From contig NZ_SPQP01000035.1 of the NCBI RefSeq assembly GCF_004571075.1, forward strand, positions 1 through 40,932: a stretch of DNA of 40,932 nt, given 5' to 3'. Of this stretch, positions 7,389-13,970 are shown piece by piece (positions within the stretch are counted from its first letter, which is position 1; each line of letters starts with the position of its first letter). The notes under the pieces were generated by a model that was given only the letters and a program-made list of their open reading frames with translations, was not told the origin of the DNA and did not search any database. A program made the translations under genes and the position numbers. The stretch is from Blastococcus sp. TF02A-35. GTDB lineage: Bacteria > Actinomycetota > Actinomycetes > Mycobacteriales > Geodermatophilaceae.

Positions 7389-8042
7389 ATGTCCGCGCTC
7401 GTTCCTCGGTCGCGTTCTGGCCCGCCCTCCGAGGCAGTGCTCGGCCGGCGGGATCTTCTTTCTGCCGCGGTTGTCGCCGTCGCAATCACCGGATTCAGTG
7501 GCTGGGTGCTGATGTCGCTGCCTCTGCAGGCCGCCGGCATCCTGGTTGCGGCTTCGTGGCTGGCATTCGCCGGATGGCTGAGGACGACCTATGTGCATCC
7601 GGTGCGGTCCCGAAAGGTCATCGCCACCTACCTCTGCGCGGTGGCTTTCCAGCTTGTCCACATGTCCGAGGAGTACCTAGGTGGCTTCCCCCACGAGATC
7701 GTCGATCTGTTCGACTCACCGCGGCCGTGGAGTGAGGAGGCCTTCCTGCTCACGTTCGTCTTTGGGTTCGGAGCCCTGTGGTGCCTGGGCGCTGCTGGCG
7801 CGCTCTACAGGATCCGCATCGCCAACTACATTCTCTGGTTCTACGCCGTGGGGGCTGGCCTGCTGAATGCCATCTCGCACTTCGTGTTTCCGATGATCCG
7901 CGGCGGCTACTTTCCGGGGGTCTACACCGCTGCTGGTCACCTCGTGTTGAGCTTGTTGCTCATCCGCTTCCTGGTGCAGGAGGCTGCGCAGCTGAAGACC
8001 GCATCGGTGGCCGAGCCGGCCCAGAAGAGCGCGGACCGTTGA
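7389..8042 (+). CDS. HXXEE-domain integral membrane protein
   Basis: A 217-aa protein with five to six predicted membrane helices, including 22-42, 47-64, 77-92, about 122-140, about 145-165 and 178-195. The signature H91-M-S-E94-E95 lies in AFQLVHMSEEYLGGF. A second polar cluster, LLNAISHFVFP, lies later in the membrane part. This matches the HXXEE domain family, whose function is not established; the conserved His and Glu residues suggest a membrane-embedded metal site. ATG 7389 has AGGAG 7 nt upstream (7376-7380). It is regulated by the divergent TetR, and its stop is 2 nt before the truncated FAD monooxygenase start, so the two formed an operon. Confidence 0.8.
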   Translation: MSALVPRSRSGPPSEAVLGRRDLLSAAVVAVAITGFSGWVLMSLPLQAAGILVAASWLAFAGWLRTTYVHPVRSRKVIATYLCAVAFQLVHMSEEYLGGFPHEIVDLFDSPRPWSEEAFLLTFVFGFGALWCLGAAGALYRIRIANYILWFYAVGAGLLNAISHFVFPMIRGGYFPGVYTAAGHLVLSLLLIRFLVQEAAQLKTASVAEPAQKSADR

Positions 8043-8044
8043 AG

Positions 8045-8239
8045 ATGCTTTCGCAGCGATGCGACGTCGTAGTCGTGGGGGCTGGACCCACGGGGCTCAC
8101 CCTGGCCTGCACCTTGCGCAGGCCAGGAGTCGATGTCCTGATCCTCGACCGGAGCATCGACAGCACTGCCACGTCGCGGGCAGCGGTCCTCCATGTCCGC
8201 ACACGAGAGCTTCTTGAAGACCTGCAGGTCAGCCCATAG
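8045..8239 (+). pseudogene. FAD-dependent monooxygenase, truncated by an in-frame TAG
   Basis: The frame opens with a textbook FAD Rossmann motif (CDVVVVGAGPTGLTLACTLR), then VDVLILDRS and VLHVRTRELLEDLQVSP. This is the start of a PHBH-type aromatic monooxygenase of normally ~400-540 aa. It stops at TAG 8237-8239 after 64 residues. The codons just after the stop read LVKE, as expected in the family (ELLEDLGVSxELVKEG), so the TAG looks like a nonsense change of a glutamate codon. Homology is lost ~15 codons later, where a deletion or replacement has removed the rest. The ATG lies 2 nt after the HXXEE gene stop, which suggests former translational coupling. Confidence 0.65.
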
Positions 8240-8462
8240 CTGGTGAAGGAAAGGTCTTGGCCAACCGCGATCAGGCACCATGAATTCTTCTCGTCGAGGA
8301 AGCCGGCGGTCGCTTCGCCGATCCCACCGGTGGACGTGCGAGCGATCACGGCCGCAACCTTCATTCCAACGCCATCCTGCACAGCCAGCTACTCGCTTCA
8401 CTGCACTACCCGGGGCTGGCACCACGGTCCCGATAAACCCAAGGCCGGACCCGTCGCGCGTG
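8240..8462. other. Degenerate region after the truncated monooxygenase
   Basis: No intact gene was found. A few codons of monooxygenase homology continue after 8239. A minus-strand frame (to ~8382) contains a protein-like stretch (VAAVIARTSTGGIGEATAGF) that I cannot place. No terminator hairpin is obvious. Confidence 0.3.
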
Positions 8463-8771
8463 TTATCGGCCGCGATTCTCGTGGGCGTGCACCCTGAGCT
8501 CAAGTTCAATGAACGCGGTGATCAAGGCACGGTAGGTGCGCTCCACGACCTCGGGCGAAGCCCCAGCCGGCACAGCCAATGCGCGGACCCGCGCGATGAC
8601 CGCTTCGACCCGAGCTGGTGCACGCACAGCATCCTCGTCCTGATCGCGCTTGAGCCTGCCTGCCCTCGCGACCCACCCTTGACGCTCGCCGATCAGCGCA
8701 ACGATGCGCTCGTCGAGAACGTTGATCGCCTCGCGAATGTCGGTGAGATCAGGGTTGCGGCTCGTGTCCAC
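8463..8771 (-). CDS. Chorismate mutase, AroQ class
   Basis: A 102-aa, nearly all-helical protein fits a CM_2 domain: DLTDIREAINVLDERIVALI (residues 8-27), then ERQGWVARAGRLKRDQDEDA, RVEAVIARVRALAVPAGASP and VVERTYRALITAFIELE. The arginine/glutamate spacing of the first helix and the central KRD segment match AroQ enzymes, which convert chorismate to prephenate in the cytosol for Phe and Tyr synthesis. The start is GTG 8769-8771; a GGAGGG lies 19 nt upstream, too far to be decisive. It is divergent from the Trp-regulated anthranilate synthase, so the two enzymes at the chorismate branch point sit back to back. It could also be a secondary-metabolism mutase. Confidence 0.82.
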   Translation of the reverse strand: MDTSRNPDLTDIREAINVLDERIVALIGERQGWVARAGRLKRDQDEDAVRAPARVEAVIARVRALAVPAGASPEVVERTYRALITAFIELELRVHAHENRGR

Positions 8772-9044
8772 GTCCGGAGCCTACGAATCCCTCCGCACGC
8801 CACGTAAAGTCCTGGCACCAAGCGCGCGACCGCTCCAGCCGTCCCGAGCACCGCACACCCAGCGGCAGCCACGGCAACGACCGGACGGTCCCGGAGGACG
8901 ACGTGCACATCCGTAGCAGTTTCACCACTGGCTGCGCGCCACGCCGAACCCGCTGAGGAATCCTTCGGGCGTCCAGCGTGTTGCTCGCTCGGGTGCTCGC
9001 GTGCCCTCCGGGATGCGGATGCTGGCGTGCGGCAGTCGGTGCCG
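8772..9044. other. Intergenic region upstream of trpL
   Basis: About 270 bp with no supported gene on either strand. It should hold the promoters for the divergent chorismate mutase and trp transcription units. Only the trpL -10 box is convincing. Confidence 0.4.
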
Positions 9045-9050
9045 TACAGT
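9045..9050 (+). promoter_or_regulatory. -10 box of the trp leader promoter
   Basis: TACAGT matches the actinobacterial TANNNT -10 and lies 6 nt before the GTG of the leader peptide. Transcription would start at or very near the GTG, which makes trpL probably leaderless. The -35 region is poor (CTGGCG at 9022-9027). Confidence 0.5.
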
Positions 9051-9056
9051 GCCGAC

Positions 9057-9095
9057 GTGCACACAGCCCAGCTGACCTGGTGGCGCGCCTGCTGA
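9057..9095 (+). CDS. trpL: trp operon leader peptide with tandem Trp codons
   Basis: A 12-codon frame, MHTAQLTWWRAC, starts at GTG and ends at TGA, with two adjacent TGG codons at 9078-9083. Its place between a -10 box and a terminator/antiterminator pair, upstream of an anthranilate synthase gene, identifies it as a regulatory leader peptide. Ribosome stalling at the TGG pair when charged tRNA-Trp is scarce would leave the downstream antiterminator free to form. A trp attenuator before a fused anthranilate synthase gene is known from Streptomyces venezuelae. Confidence 0.85.
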   Translation: MHTAQLTWWRAC

Positions 9096-9159
9096 GGCGC
9101 CCATCCGCAGACCCCTGCACTTCCGCGGCCGCCTCGTTCGAGGCGGCCGTTCGTGTTCT
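9081..9159 (+). terminator. trp attenuator (pause stem, antiterminator, terminator)
   Basis: The terminator stem is CGGCCGCCTC (9126-9135) with GAGGCGGCCG (9140-9149), loop GTTC, followed by TTCGTGTTCT. The competing antiterminator pairs GAGGCG (9094-9099) with CGCCTC (9130-9135), the same bases used by the left terminator arm. Segment 1, GGCGC (9082-9086), overlaps the second Trp codon and can pair with GCGCC (9097-9101), sequestering the antiterminator. This 1:2, 2:3, 3:4 arrangement is a classical attenuator. Confidence 0.85.
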
Positions 9160-9204
9160 CCACGGGCTGGCTCGGACGGCGGTCTTCTTCCCTGGAGGAC
9201 CCCC

Positions 9205-11061
9205 GTGCCCCGCCTGCTACCCCACCTGCTCCACGACCCCGCCGCGCAACCCTTCGCCATCCTGAAATGCGCAGACGGCCCCGGCGTGAAGGTCCTCACC
9301 GGCAATGTCGTCGATGTCGAGCGGCTCGCTGACATCCCGCTGCCCGAACCGAGTCCCAAGGCCCCGGGCCCGCAGGTGCTGGCCGCGGTTCCCTACCGGC
9401 AGGTGGCCGAACGCGGCTTCGCCTGCCACGACGACGGCGCGCCGCTGCGCTGCCTGGTGGTACACGACTCCGAGGTGCTGACCCTGGACGAGGCACTGGA
9501 TCTGCTGCCCAATGAGGACCCCGGGGTCAACGGCGGCGACTTCGACGTCGCTGACGACGCCTACGCCGACCTGGTTCGGCGGGTGGTGGCCGAGGAAATC
9601 GGCCGGGGCGAGGGAGCCAACTTCGTGCTGCGCCGCGACCACCTCTCCACCGCCTCGGTCCCGCCGGCAAGCACCGCATTGAGGGTGCTGCGCCGACTGC
9701 TGGTGGGCGAGCCGGGCGCCTACTGGGCGTTCGCTCTGCACGCCGGTGACCTGACCATGGTCGGGGCGACTCCGGAGCGGCACGTCAGCTGCGCCGGGGG
9801 CGAAGTGGTGATGAACCCGATCAGCGGCACCTACCGCTTCCCACCGTCCGGCCCTACCACCGAGGGGCTGCTCACCTTCCTGGTCGACGACAAGGAGGTC
9901 GAGGAGCTGTTCATGGTGGTCGACGAGGAGCTCAAGATGATGAGCCGGGTCTGCTCCCGTGGTGGGCAGGTGATCGGTCCGCAGCTTCGGCAGATGAGCG
10001 CGCTGGCCCACACGGAGTACCTGCTGCGCGGGAAGAGTGACCTTGACGTTCGCGACGTGCTGCGCGAGACGATGTTCGCCCCCACCGTCACCGGCTCCCC
10101 CGTGCAGAACGCCGCGCGGGTGATCGCCCGCCACGAGACCACCGGCCGCGGCTACTACGCAGGCGTGCTGGCACTGATAGGAACCGACGACGCCGGGGCA
10201 CGCACGCTCGACGCCCCCATCCTCATCCGGACGGCGTACCTGGAACCCACCGGTGTCGTGCGGGTGCCGGTCGGGGCGACCCTGGTCCGGCACTCGGACC
10301 CGATCGCCGAGACCGCCGAGACCCACGCCAAGGCGGCCGGGGTGCTGCGGGCCCTGGGCGTGCTGCCCGCGCCGGAGCACCGCCCGGTCCACCGGTTGGC
10401 CGACCAGCCCGGAGTCACCGAGGCGCTCGCCCGACGGAATGAACGGCTCGCCCCGTTCTGGGCGCACCCCCAGCACGACCGGCCGGACCCAACATTGGCC
10501 GGGCGCAGCGCCCTGGTGGTCGACGCCGAGGACGCGTGGACCCAGATGCTGGCGCACCTGCTTCGCCGACTGGGGATGATCGCCACCGTTCGCCGCTGGG
10601 ACGAGATCGACCCCGCGGACGACACCGCCGATCTACTGGTCGCCGGCCCCGGACCCGGTGACCCGCGGAACATCGCCTCCCCCCGGATCGCCGCCCTGCA
10701 CGCCCTCGTGCGCCGGCGCCTCAACACCGGCCGCCCACTGCTCGCGGTGTGTCTCAGCCACCAGGTCCTGGCCGTTCAGCTCGGGCTCACCGTCGTCCCG
10801 TTGCCGGTGCCGCACCAAGGCACGCAGCGCAGCATCGACCTTCACGGCCAGCGGGTGCGGGTCGGCTACTACAACACCTTCGCTGCAGCCGTCCCGCCGT
10901 CGGGGCTGCCCGGCGTGCTGGTCGCCGCCGAGCCGGGCACCGGCGAGGTGCACGCCCTCCGCGGGCCGAGCTTCGCCTCGGTGCAGTTTCACCTCGAGTC
11001 CCTTCTCTCCCCCGACGGCCTTGACGTGCTCACCGGACTCGCCCTCGAGCTGCTGCCGTGA
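9205..11061 (+). CDS. Fused anthranilate synthase (TrpE-TrpG; PhzE-like)
   Basis: A 618-aa fusion. An N-terminal chorismate-utilising domain (about 100-385) contains VGATPERHVSCAGGEVVMNP, ISGTYR, DDKEVEELFMVVDEELKMMS, GSPVQNAARVI and GRGYYAGVLAL. A C-terminal class I glutamine amidotransferase (about 430-615) has catalytic C516 in AVCLSHQ, H596 and E598 in VQFHLES. The reaction is chorismate plus glutamine to anthranilate, pyruvate and glutamate. The layout also fits phenazine enzyme PhzE, which makes aminodeoxyisochorismate, but the Trp-codon attenuator in front argues for a tryptophan-linked role. The start is GTG 9205 with GGAGG at 9194-9198. No other trp or phz genes follow, so it is probably one of several anthranilate synthases in the genome. 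Confidence 0.88.
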   Translation: MPRLLPHLLHDPAAQPFAILKCADGPGVKVLTGNVVDVERLADIPLPEPSPKAPGPQVLAAVPYRQVAERGFACHDDGAPLRCLVVHDSEVLTLDEALDLLPNEDPGVNGGDFDVADDAYADLVRRVVAEEIGRGEGANFVLRRDHLSTASVPPASTALRVLRRLLVGEPGAYWAFALHAGDLTMVGATPERHVSCAGGEVVMNPISGTYRFPPSGPTTEGLLTFLVDDKEVEELFMVVDEELKMMSRVCSRGGQVIGPQLRQMSALAHTEYLLRGKSDLDVRDVLRETMFAPTVTGSPVQNAARVIARHETTGRGYYAGVLALIGTDDAGARTLDAPILIRTAYLEPTGVVRVPVGATLVRHSDPIAETAETHAKAAGVLRALGVLPAPEHRPVHRLADQPGVTEALARRNERLAPFWAHPQHDRPDPTLAGRSALVVDAEDAWTQMLAHLLRRLGMIATVRRWDEIDPADDTADLLVAGPGPGDPRNIASPRIAALHALVRRRLNTGRPLLAVCLSHQVLAVQLGLTVVPLPVPHQGTQRSIDLHGQRVRVGYYNTFAAAVPPSGLPGVLVAAEPGTGEVHALRGPSFASVQFHLESLLSPDGLDVLTGLALELLP

Positions 11062-11461
11062 CGACACCGGTGACCGCCACCGGCAACTGCCGTGCGCGAC
11101 GTCTCGAGGGATGGAGTGGATCAACGAGCAGACGTGACGGCCACGAGGGAGTTGGCCCGCAGCACAGGCGTCGCCGCAACGACCACCCCCGACAGCTAAA
11201 GGACGTACGGGTCGCCGCCTATGGCCACGTTGCGTCCGTGCCCACGTCTGGCGACGCCGCTGATGGCGCCTTCACTCCAGCGCGCCCGGTCACCCGGCCG
11301 GGTCAAGTAGAAGCTGGATTCGGCCGATAGACGCTGCGAACATTGCGTTTACTGCGACTGCTGCGAATACTGCTGACAGGGGTGTCTGGGGTGCTCTCCG
11401 GCGCCGACGCAGCACACAGCTGCGGCTCCGCCAACACATTAGGAAGAAGGAGAGGCTGATC
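11062..11461. other. 400-bp intergenic region with promoter-like and repeat motifs
   Basis: No gene was found. The right half, before the antitoxin gene, is less GC-rich. It has a sigma-28-like promoter (11303-11330) and three CTGCGA repeats at 11334, 11352 and 11361 (18 and 9 bp apart). The repeats could be an operator for the HTH antitoxin. Confidence 0.4.
11303..11330 (+). promoter_or_regulatory. Sigma-28 (FliA/WhiG)-like promoter before the toxin-antitoxin genes
   Basis: TCAA (11303-11306), 16 nt, then GCCGATAG (11323-11330). The FliA/WhiG consensus is TAAA-N15-GCCGATAA; the -10 half matches 7 of 8. The spacer is one base longer than canonical. The same TCAAG...GCCGATA arrangement precedes cheB in this window. 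The long distance to the antitoxin ATG (~130 nt) lowers confidence. Confidence 0.35.
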
Positions 11462-11920
11462 ATGACGTCGCTGCTTGACCCACCGATCCAGCCCGACGCG
11501 ACCGATGTGACGACCGCGGCCGACGCGGTGAAGAGCGTCAAGAACTACCTGCGCACCCACACGCACAAGGACGCCGTGCGCCTGGTCGTCGAGGACGAGC
11601 ACCGGGACACCCTCGTCGTCCCCCGGGCGGCGGTCGAACTCCTCGCCCAAGTCCTCGCGCACATGGCCGCTGGCGAAGGCGTCTCGGTGGTCCCGTCACA
11701 CGCCGAACTCACCACTCAGCAAGCCGCCGACATGCTCAACGTGAGCCGTCCGTACCTGATCGGTCTGCTCGACCACAGTGAGATCGAATACCGCAAGGTC
11801 GGCAGCCACCGCCGGATCAAGGCGGAGTCTCTGCTGCGGTACATGCGCGAGGACGACCGCAGGCGGCGCGCCGCCGCCGACGAACTGACCGCACTCAGCG
11901 AGGAGATGGACCTCCCCTGA
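11462..11920 (+). CDS. Excisionase-type HTH antitoxin (VapB-like)
   Basis: A 152-aa protein. The N-terminal half (about 15-75) is an unassigned alpha/beta region (RLVVEDEHRDTLVVPRAAVE). A MerR/excisionase-type helix-turn-helix follows at 83-128: LTTQQAADMLNVSRPYLIGL, LDHSEIEYRKVGSHRRIK, AESLLRYMRED. A charged C-terminal tail (RRRRAAADELTALSEEMDLP) probably contacts the toxin. ATG 11462 follows AAGGAGAGG. The gene is 1 bp before a PIN-domain gene, a layout shared with mycobacterial VapBC pairs whose antitoxin looks like an excisionase (VapBC50 type). It probably neutralises the toxin and autoregulates the operon. The toxin is frameshifted, so this may be an orphan. Confidence 0.78.
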   Translation: MTSLLDPPIQPDATDVTTAADAVKSVKNYLRTHTHKDAVRLVVEDEHRDTLVVPRAAVELLAQVLAHMAAGEGVSVVPSHAELTTQQAADMLNVSRPYLIGLLDHSEIEYRKVGSHRRIKAESLLRYMREDDRRRRAAADELTALSEEMDLP

Positions 11921-11921
11921 C

Positions 11922-12475
11922 GTGGCTTCGTTCACTGTCGTCTACGACGCAAATGTGCTCTACCCCAACCTCCTGCGCGACCTGCTGATCCGGGTTGCGC
12001 AGGCAGGGCTGGTCCGTGCCCGATGGACCGACGAGATCCTCGATGAGGTCTTCTGGAGCCTGTCCAAGAGCCGGCCCGACCTCGACCCGGAACGACTCGC
12101 GCGCACCCGCACGCTCATGAACGAGGCCATCGAGATGCCCTGGTCACCGGCTACGAGCCGCTCGTTGACGTCCTCGACCTCCCCGACCCCGACGACCGGC
12201 ACGTCTTGGCCGCCGCGATCAAGGTCGGCGCCCAGATAGTCGTCACCAACGACCTGGGGGACTTCCCAACCGAGGCGCTTGCCCCATGGGACATCGAAGC
12301 CCGCAGCGCCGACGAGTTTCTGCTCGCGATGGTCGACTTGAACCCGAAGGTCGTCTTCGGCGAGGTCCAGCGCATCGCTGACAGCAAGCGCCGCCCGCCG
12401 ATGAGCGTCGACGAAGTGCTCACTGCCCTGAGCAACCAGGGCCTCGTCGAGACGGTGACCGCTCTCCGCTCATGA
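11922..12475 (+). pseudogene. PIN-domain toxin (VapC-like), one-base frameshift
   Basis: From GTG 11922 the protein reads MASFTVVYDANVLYPNLLRD, ARWTDEILDEVFWSL and ARTRTLMNEAIE, with PIN acidic residue D9 and the following D/E residues. At about 12134 the frame shifts. Reading on in the other frame gives ALVTGYEPLVDVLDLPDPDD, RHVLAAAIKVGAQIVVTNDL, GDFPTEALAPWDI and a C-terminal helical extension, ending at 12475. Adding one G between 12134 and 12135 (GAGGATGCC instead of GAGATGCC) restores a 185-aa protein. PIN toxins are Mg-dependent RNases that cleave tRNA or rRNA. The shift is either a real inactivation or a sequencing error. All other parts, including the VTNDLGDF acidic motif, are intact. 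Confidence 0.75.
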
Positions 12476-12894
12476 CGCACCGGTCGCGGAGTGGCTGGTG
12501 CCGGGCCGAGCAGCGGCGCTGCCCCACCGACGTGCCGGCTGGCGTCCGCGAGGTTGCCCTCCGCCCAGTTCTCCCTGTCCGCCCCCATAACCCGCCCCTC
12601 TCCGTCGGTTGCGGCCGGGGGAAGGGTGGGCCGGAGGCCCATCCCCGCAGGGGACGCGTCAGCGCCCTTCCGGCGGCCGCAGCCGACGGACAGAATCCGA
12701 CGGGCATGGGGCGTCGCCGCGCCTGCCTGTCGCTCGCCTCCATGCACCGCAATCAGGATGGCGCCTCGATGGAGCCGGCTCGCTGGGGCACACTTGGGGC
12801 ACATGATCTTGCTATTGGTACTGATGGGCACTCATTGATTGCGATGTATTCATGCAGGTCAGGCGGCAACTCGTCGTCTTCACACTGGTCGCGC
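12476..12894. other. Non-coding junction region between the toxin gene and the xth fragment
   Basis: It contains the cloverleaf palindrome (12601-12690), a possible minus-strand micro-ORF (start ~12588, MGADRENWAEGNLADASRHV, with GAGGGG upstream) that would run antisense into the toxin gene, and a tandem TGGGGCACA repeat (12784-12792 and 12795-12803). It ends where exonuclease III homology begins abruptly near 12,895. The 12,800-12,870 part is AT-richer than its surroundings. Confidence 0.4.
12601..12690. repeat. 90-nt cloverleaf palindrome
   Basis: The outer stem joins 12601-12626 with 12665-12690: 24 of 26 positions pair, including one G-T, with a two-base mismatch at 12618-12619. The 38-nt interior consists entirely of three perfect hairpins: TGGGCC-GGA-GGCCCA (12627-12641), TCCCC-GCA-GGGGA (12642-12654) and CGC-GTCA-GCG (12655-12664). 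No base at the junction is unpaired. It is not a tRNA: there is no T-loop consensus, and the stems have the wrong lengths. It could be a structured RNA, a terminator, or a palindromic mobile repeat. Confidence 0.7.
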
Positions 12895-13083
12895 ACGCCC
12901 GGTCACACCTACTGGGACTACACGCAGCTGCGCTTCCCGCGCCGCGAGGGCATGCGGATCGACTTCGTGCTCGGCTCCCCCGCCCTCGCCTCCCGCGTGG
13001 AGCACGCCTTCATCGACCGCGAGGAGCGCAAGGGCAAGGGCGCCAGCGACCACGCGCCGGTGGTCGTCGACCTGGCGGGCTGA
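12895..13083 (+). pseudogene. xth: 3' fragment of exonuclease III (xth)
   Basis: About 60 codons match the C-terminus of exodeoxyribonuclease III/AP endonuclease: YWDYTQLRFPRREGMRIDFV, LGSPALASRVEHAFID, REERKGKGASDHAPVVVDL, ending at TGA 13081-13083. The GMRIDxxL and catalytic SDHAP motifs are present, but the ~200 residues of the N-terminal metal-binding core are absent. Sequence upstream of ~12,895 is unrelated. The open frame does continue upstream (from 12472), but with non-homologous codons. The breakpoint marks the boundary between variable DNA and core chromosome. A complete xth elsewhere in the genome is likely. Confidence 0.72.
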
Positions 13084-13085
13084 CG

Positions 13086-13829
13086 GTGCTGGTCCTCCTC
13101 CCCCCGTCGGAGACGAAGGCCCCCGGTGGGGACGGCGCCCCGCTCGACCTGGCGTCGCTCACCGCCCCCGAGCTGACCGACGTCCGGACCTCCGTCGCCG
13201 AGGCCCTGGTGAAGCTGGCCGACGACGTCCCCGCGTCCCGTGCCGCGCTCGGCCTGTCGCCGAAGCAGGACGCCGAGATCGCGCGCAACGCCGAGCTGTG
13301 GAGCAGCCCGACCCGCCCGGCGGTCGAGCGCTACACCGGCGTGCTCTACGACGCCCTGGACGTCGGGACGCTCACCCGCGCGCAGCGGGCACGGGCGGAC
13401 CGCAGGCTGGCGGTGGGCTCGGCGCTGTTCGGGCTGGTGTCCGCCGGTGACCGGATCCCGGCCTACCGGATCTCGGCCGGCTCGACGCTGCCCGGGCTGC
13501 CGACCCTGCGGGCGCTCTGGAAGCCCGCCCTGGCGCCCGTGCTGGGCGCGGTCGGGGAGCTGGTGGTCGACCTGCGCAGCGGCTCCTACGCGGCGCTGGC
13601 CCCGGTCCCCGGCGCGGTGACGGTCTCGGTGCTCAGCGAGCGGCCCGACGGGACCCGCGCGGTGGTGAGCCACTTCAACAAGGCGCACAAGGGCCGGCTG
13701 GCCCGCCTGCTGGCGACCACGACCGCCGAGCCGGACGACGTCGGGCGGCTGCGCACGCTGCTCCGGCGGGCGGGGTTGCACGTGGAACACGACGGCGGCA
13801 CGGCCCTGACGCTCGTGGTGCCCGCCTGA
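13086..13829 (+). CDS. yaaA: YaaA-family peroxide-stress protein
   Basis: A 247-aa protein starting LVLLPPSETKAPGGDGAPLD, the N-terminal signature of the YaaA/UPF0246 (DUF328) family. It is followed by NAELWSSPTRPAVERYTGVL, YDALDVGTLTRAQRARADRR, DRIPAYRIS and VVSHFNKAHKGRLARLL. In E. coli YaaA lowers free intracellular iron during peroxide stress and its fold binds DNA. The start is GTG 13086, 2 bp after the xth fragment stop, so the two were probably co-transcribed when xth was intact. A long hairpin follows at 13851-13884. Confidence 0.9.
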   Translation: MLVLLPPSETKAPGGDGAPLDLASLTAPELTDVRTSVAEALVKLADDVPASRAALGLSPKQDAEIARNAELWSSPTRPAVERYTGVLYDALDVGTLTRAQRARADRRLAVGSALFGLVSAGDRIPAYRISAGSTLPGLPTLRALWKPALAPVLGAVGELVVDLRSGSYAALAPVPGAVTVSVLSERPDGTRAVVSHFNKAHKGRLARLLATTTAEPDDVGRLRTLLRRAGLHVEHDGGTALTLVVPA

Positions 13830-13850
13830 CGCCGAGACATGGCTCGCATT

Positions 13851-13884
13851 ACGACCGGTTGGTTGCGCGCAACCTGCCGGTCGT
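13851..13884. terminator. Hairpin after yaaA
   Basis: ACGACCGG (13851-13858) pairs with CCGGTCGT (13877-13884), and the interior is itself the palindrome GGTTGCGCGCAACC (13861-13874), separated by 2-nt internal loops. There is no T-run, as is usual for actinobacterial terminators. Confidence 0.5.
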
Positions 13885-13970
13885 GACATAACTGCCAGGA
13901 CAGCGCCACTCGAGCAACCGGGTGCATCCGGTCGAGGGACATCCGGGACGCCCGGAGCAGAAGGGCATCG

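Noticed and set aside
8461-8471. GCCGATAA on the minus strand as a sigma-28 -10 box
   Set aside because: It is formed by the last codons and stop of the chorismate mutase gene and has no suitable gene downstream.
12601-12690. tRNA-like cloverleaf considered as a tRNA gene
   Set aside because: There is no TTCGA T-loop, no 7-bp acceptor stem and no CCA-side layout. The outer stem is 26 bp long.
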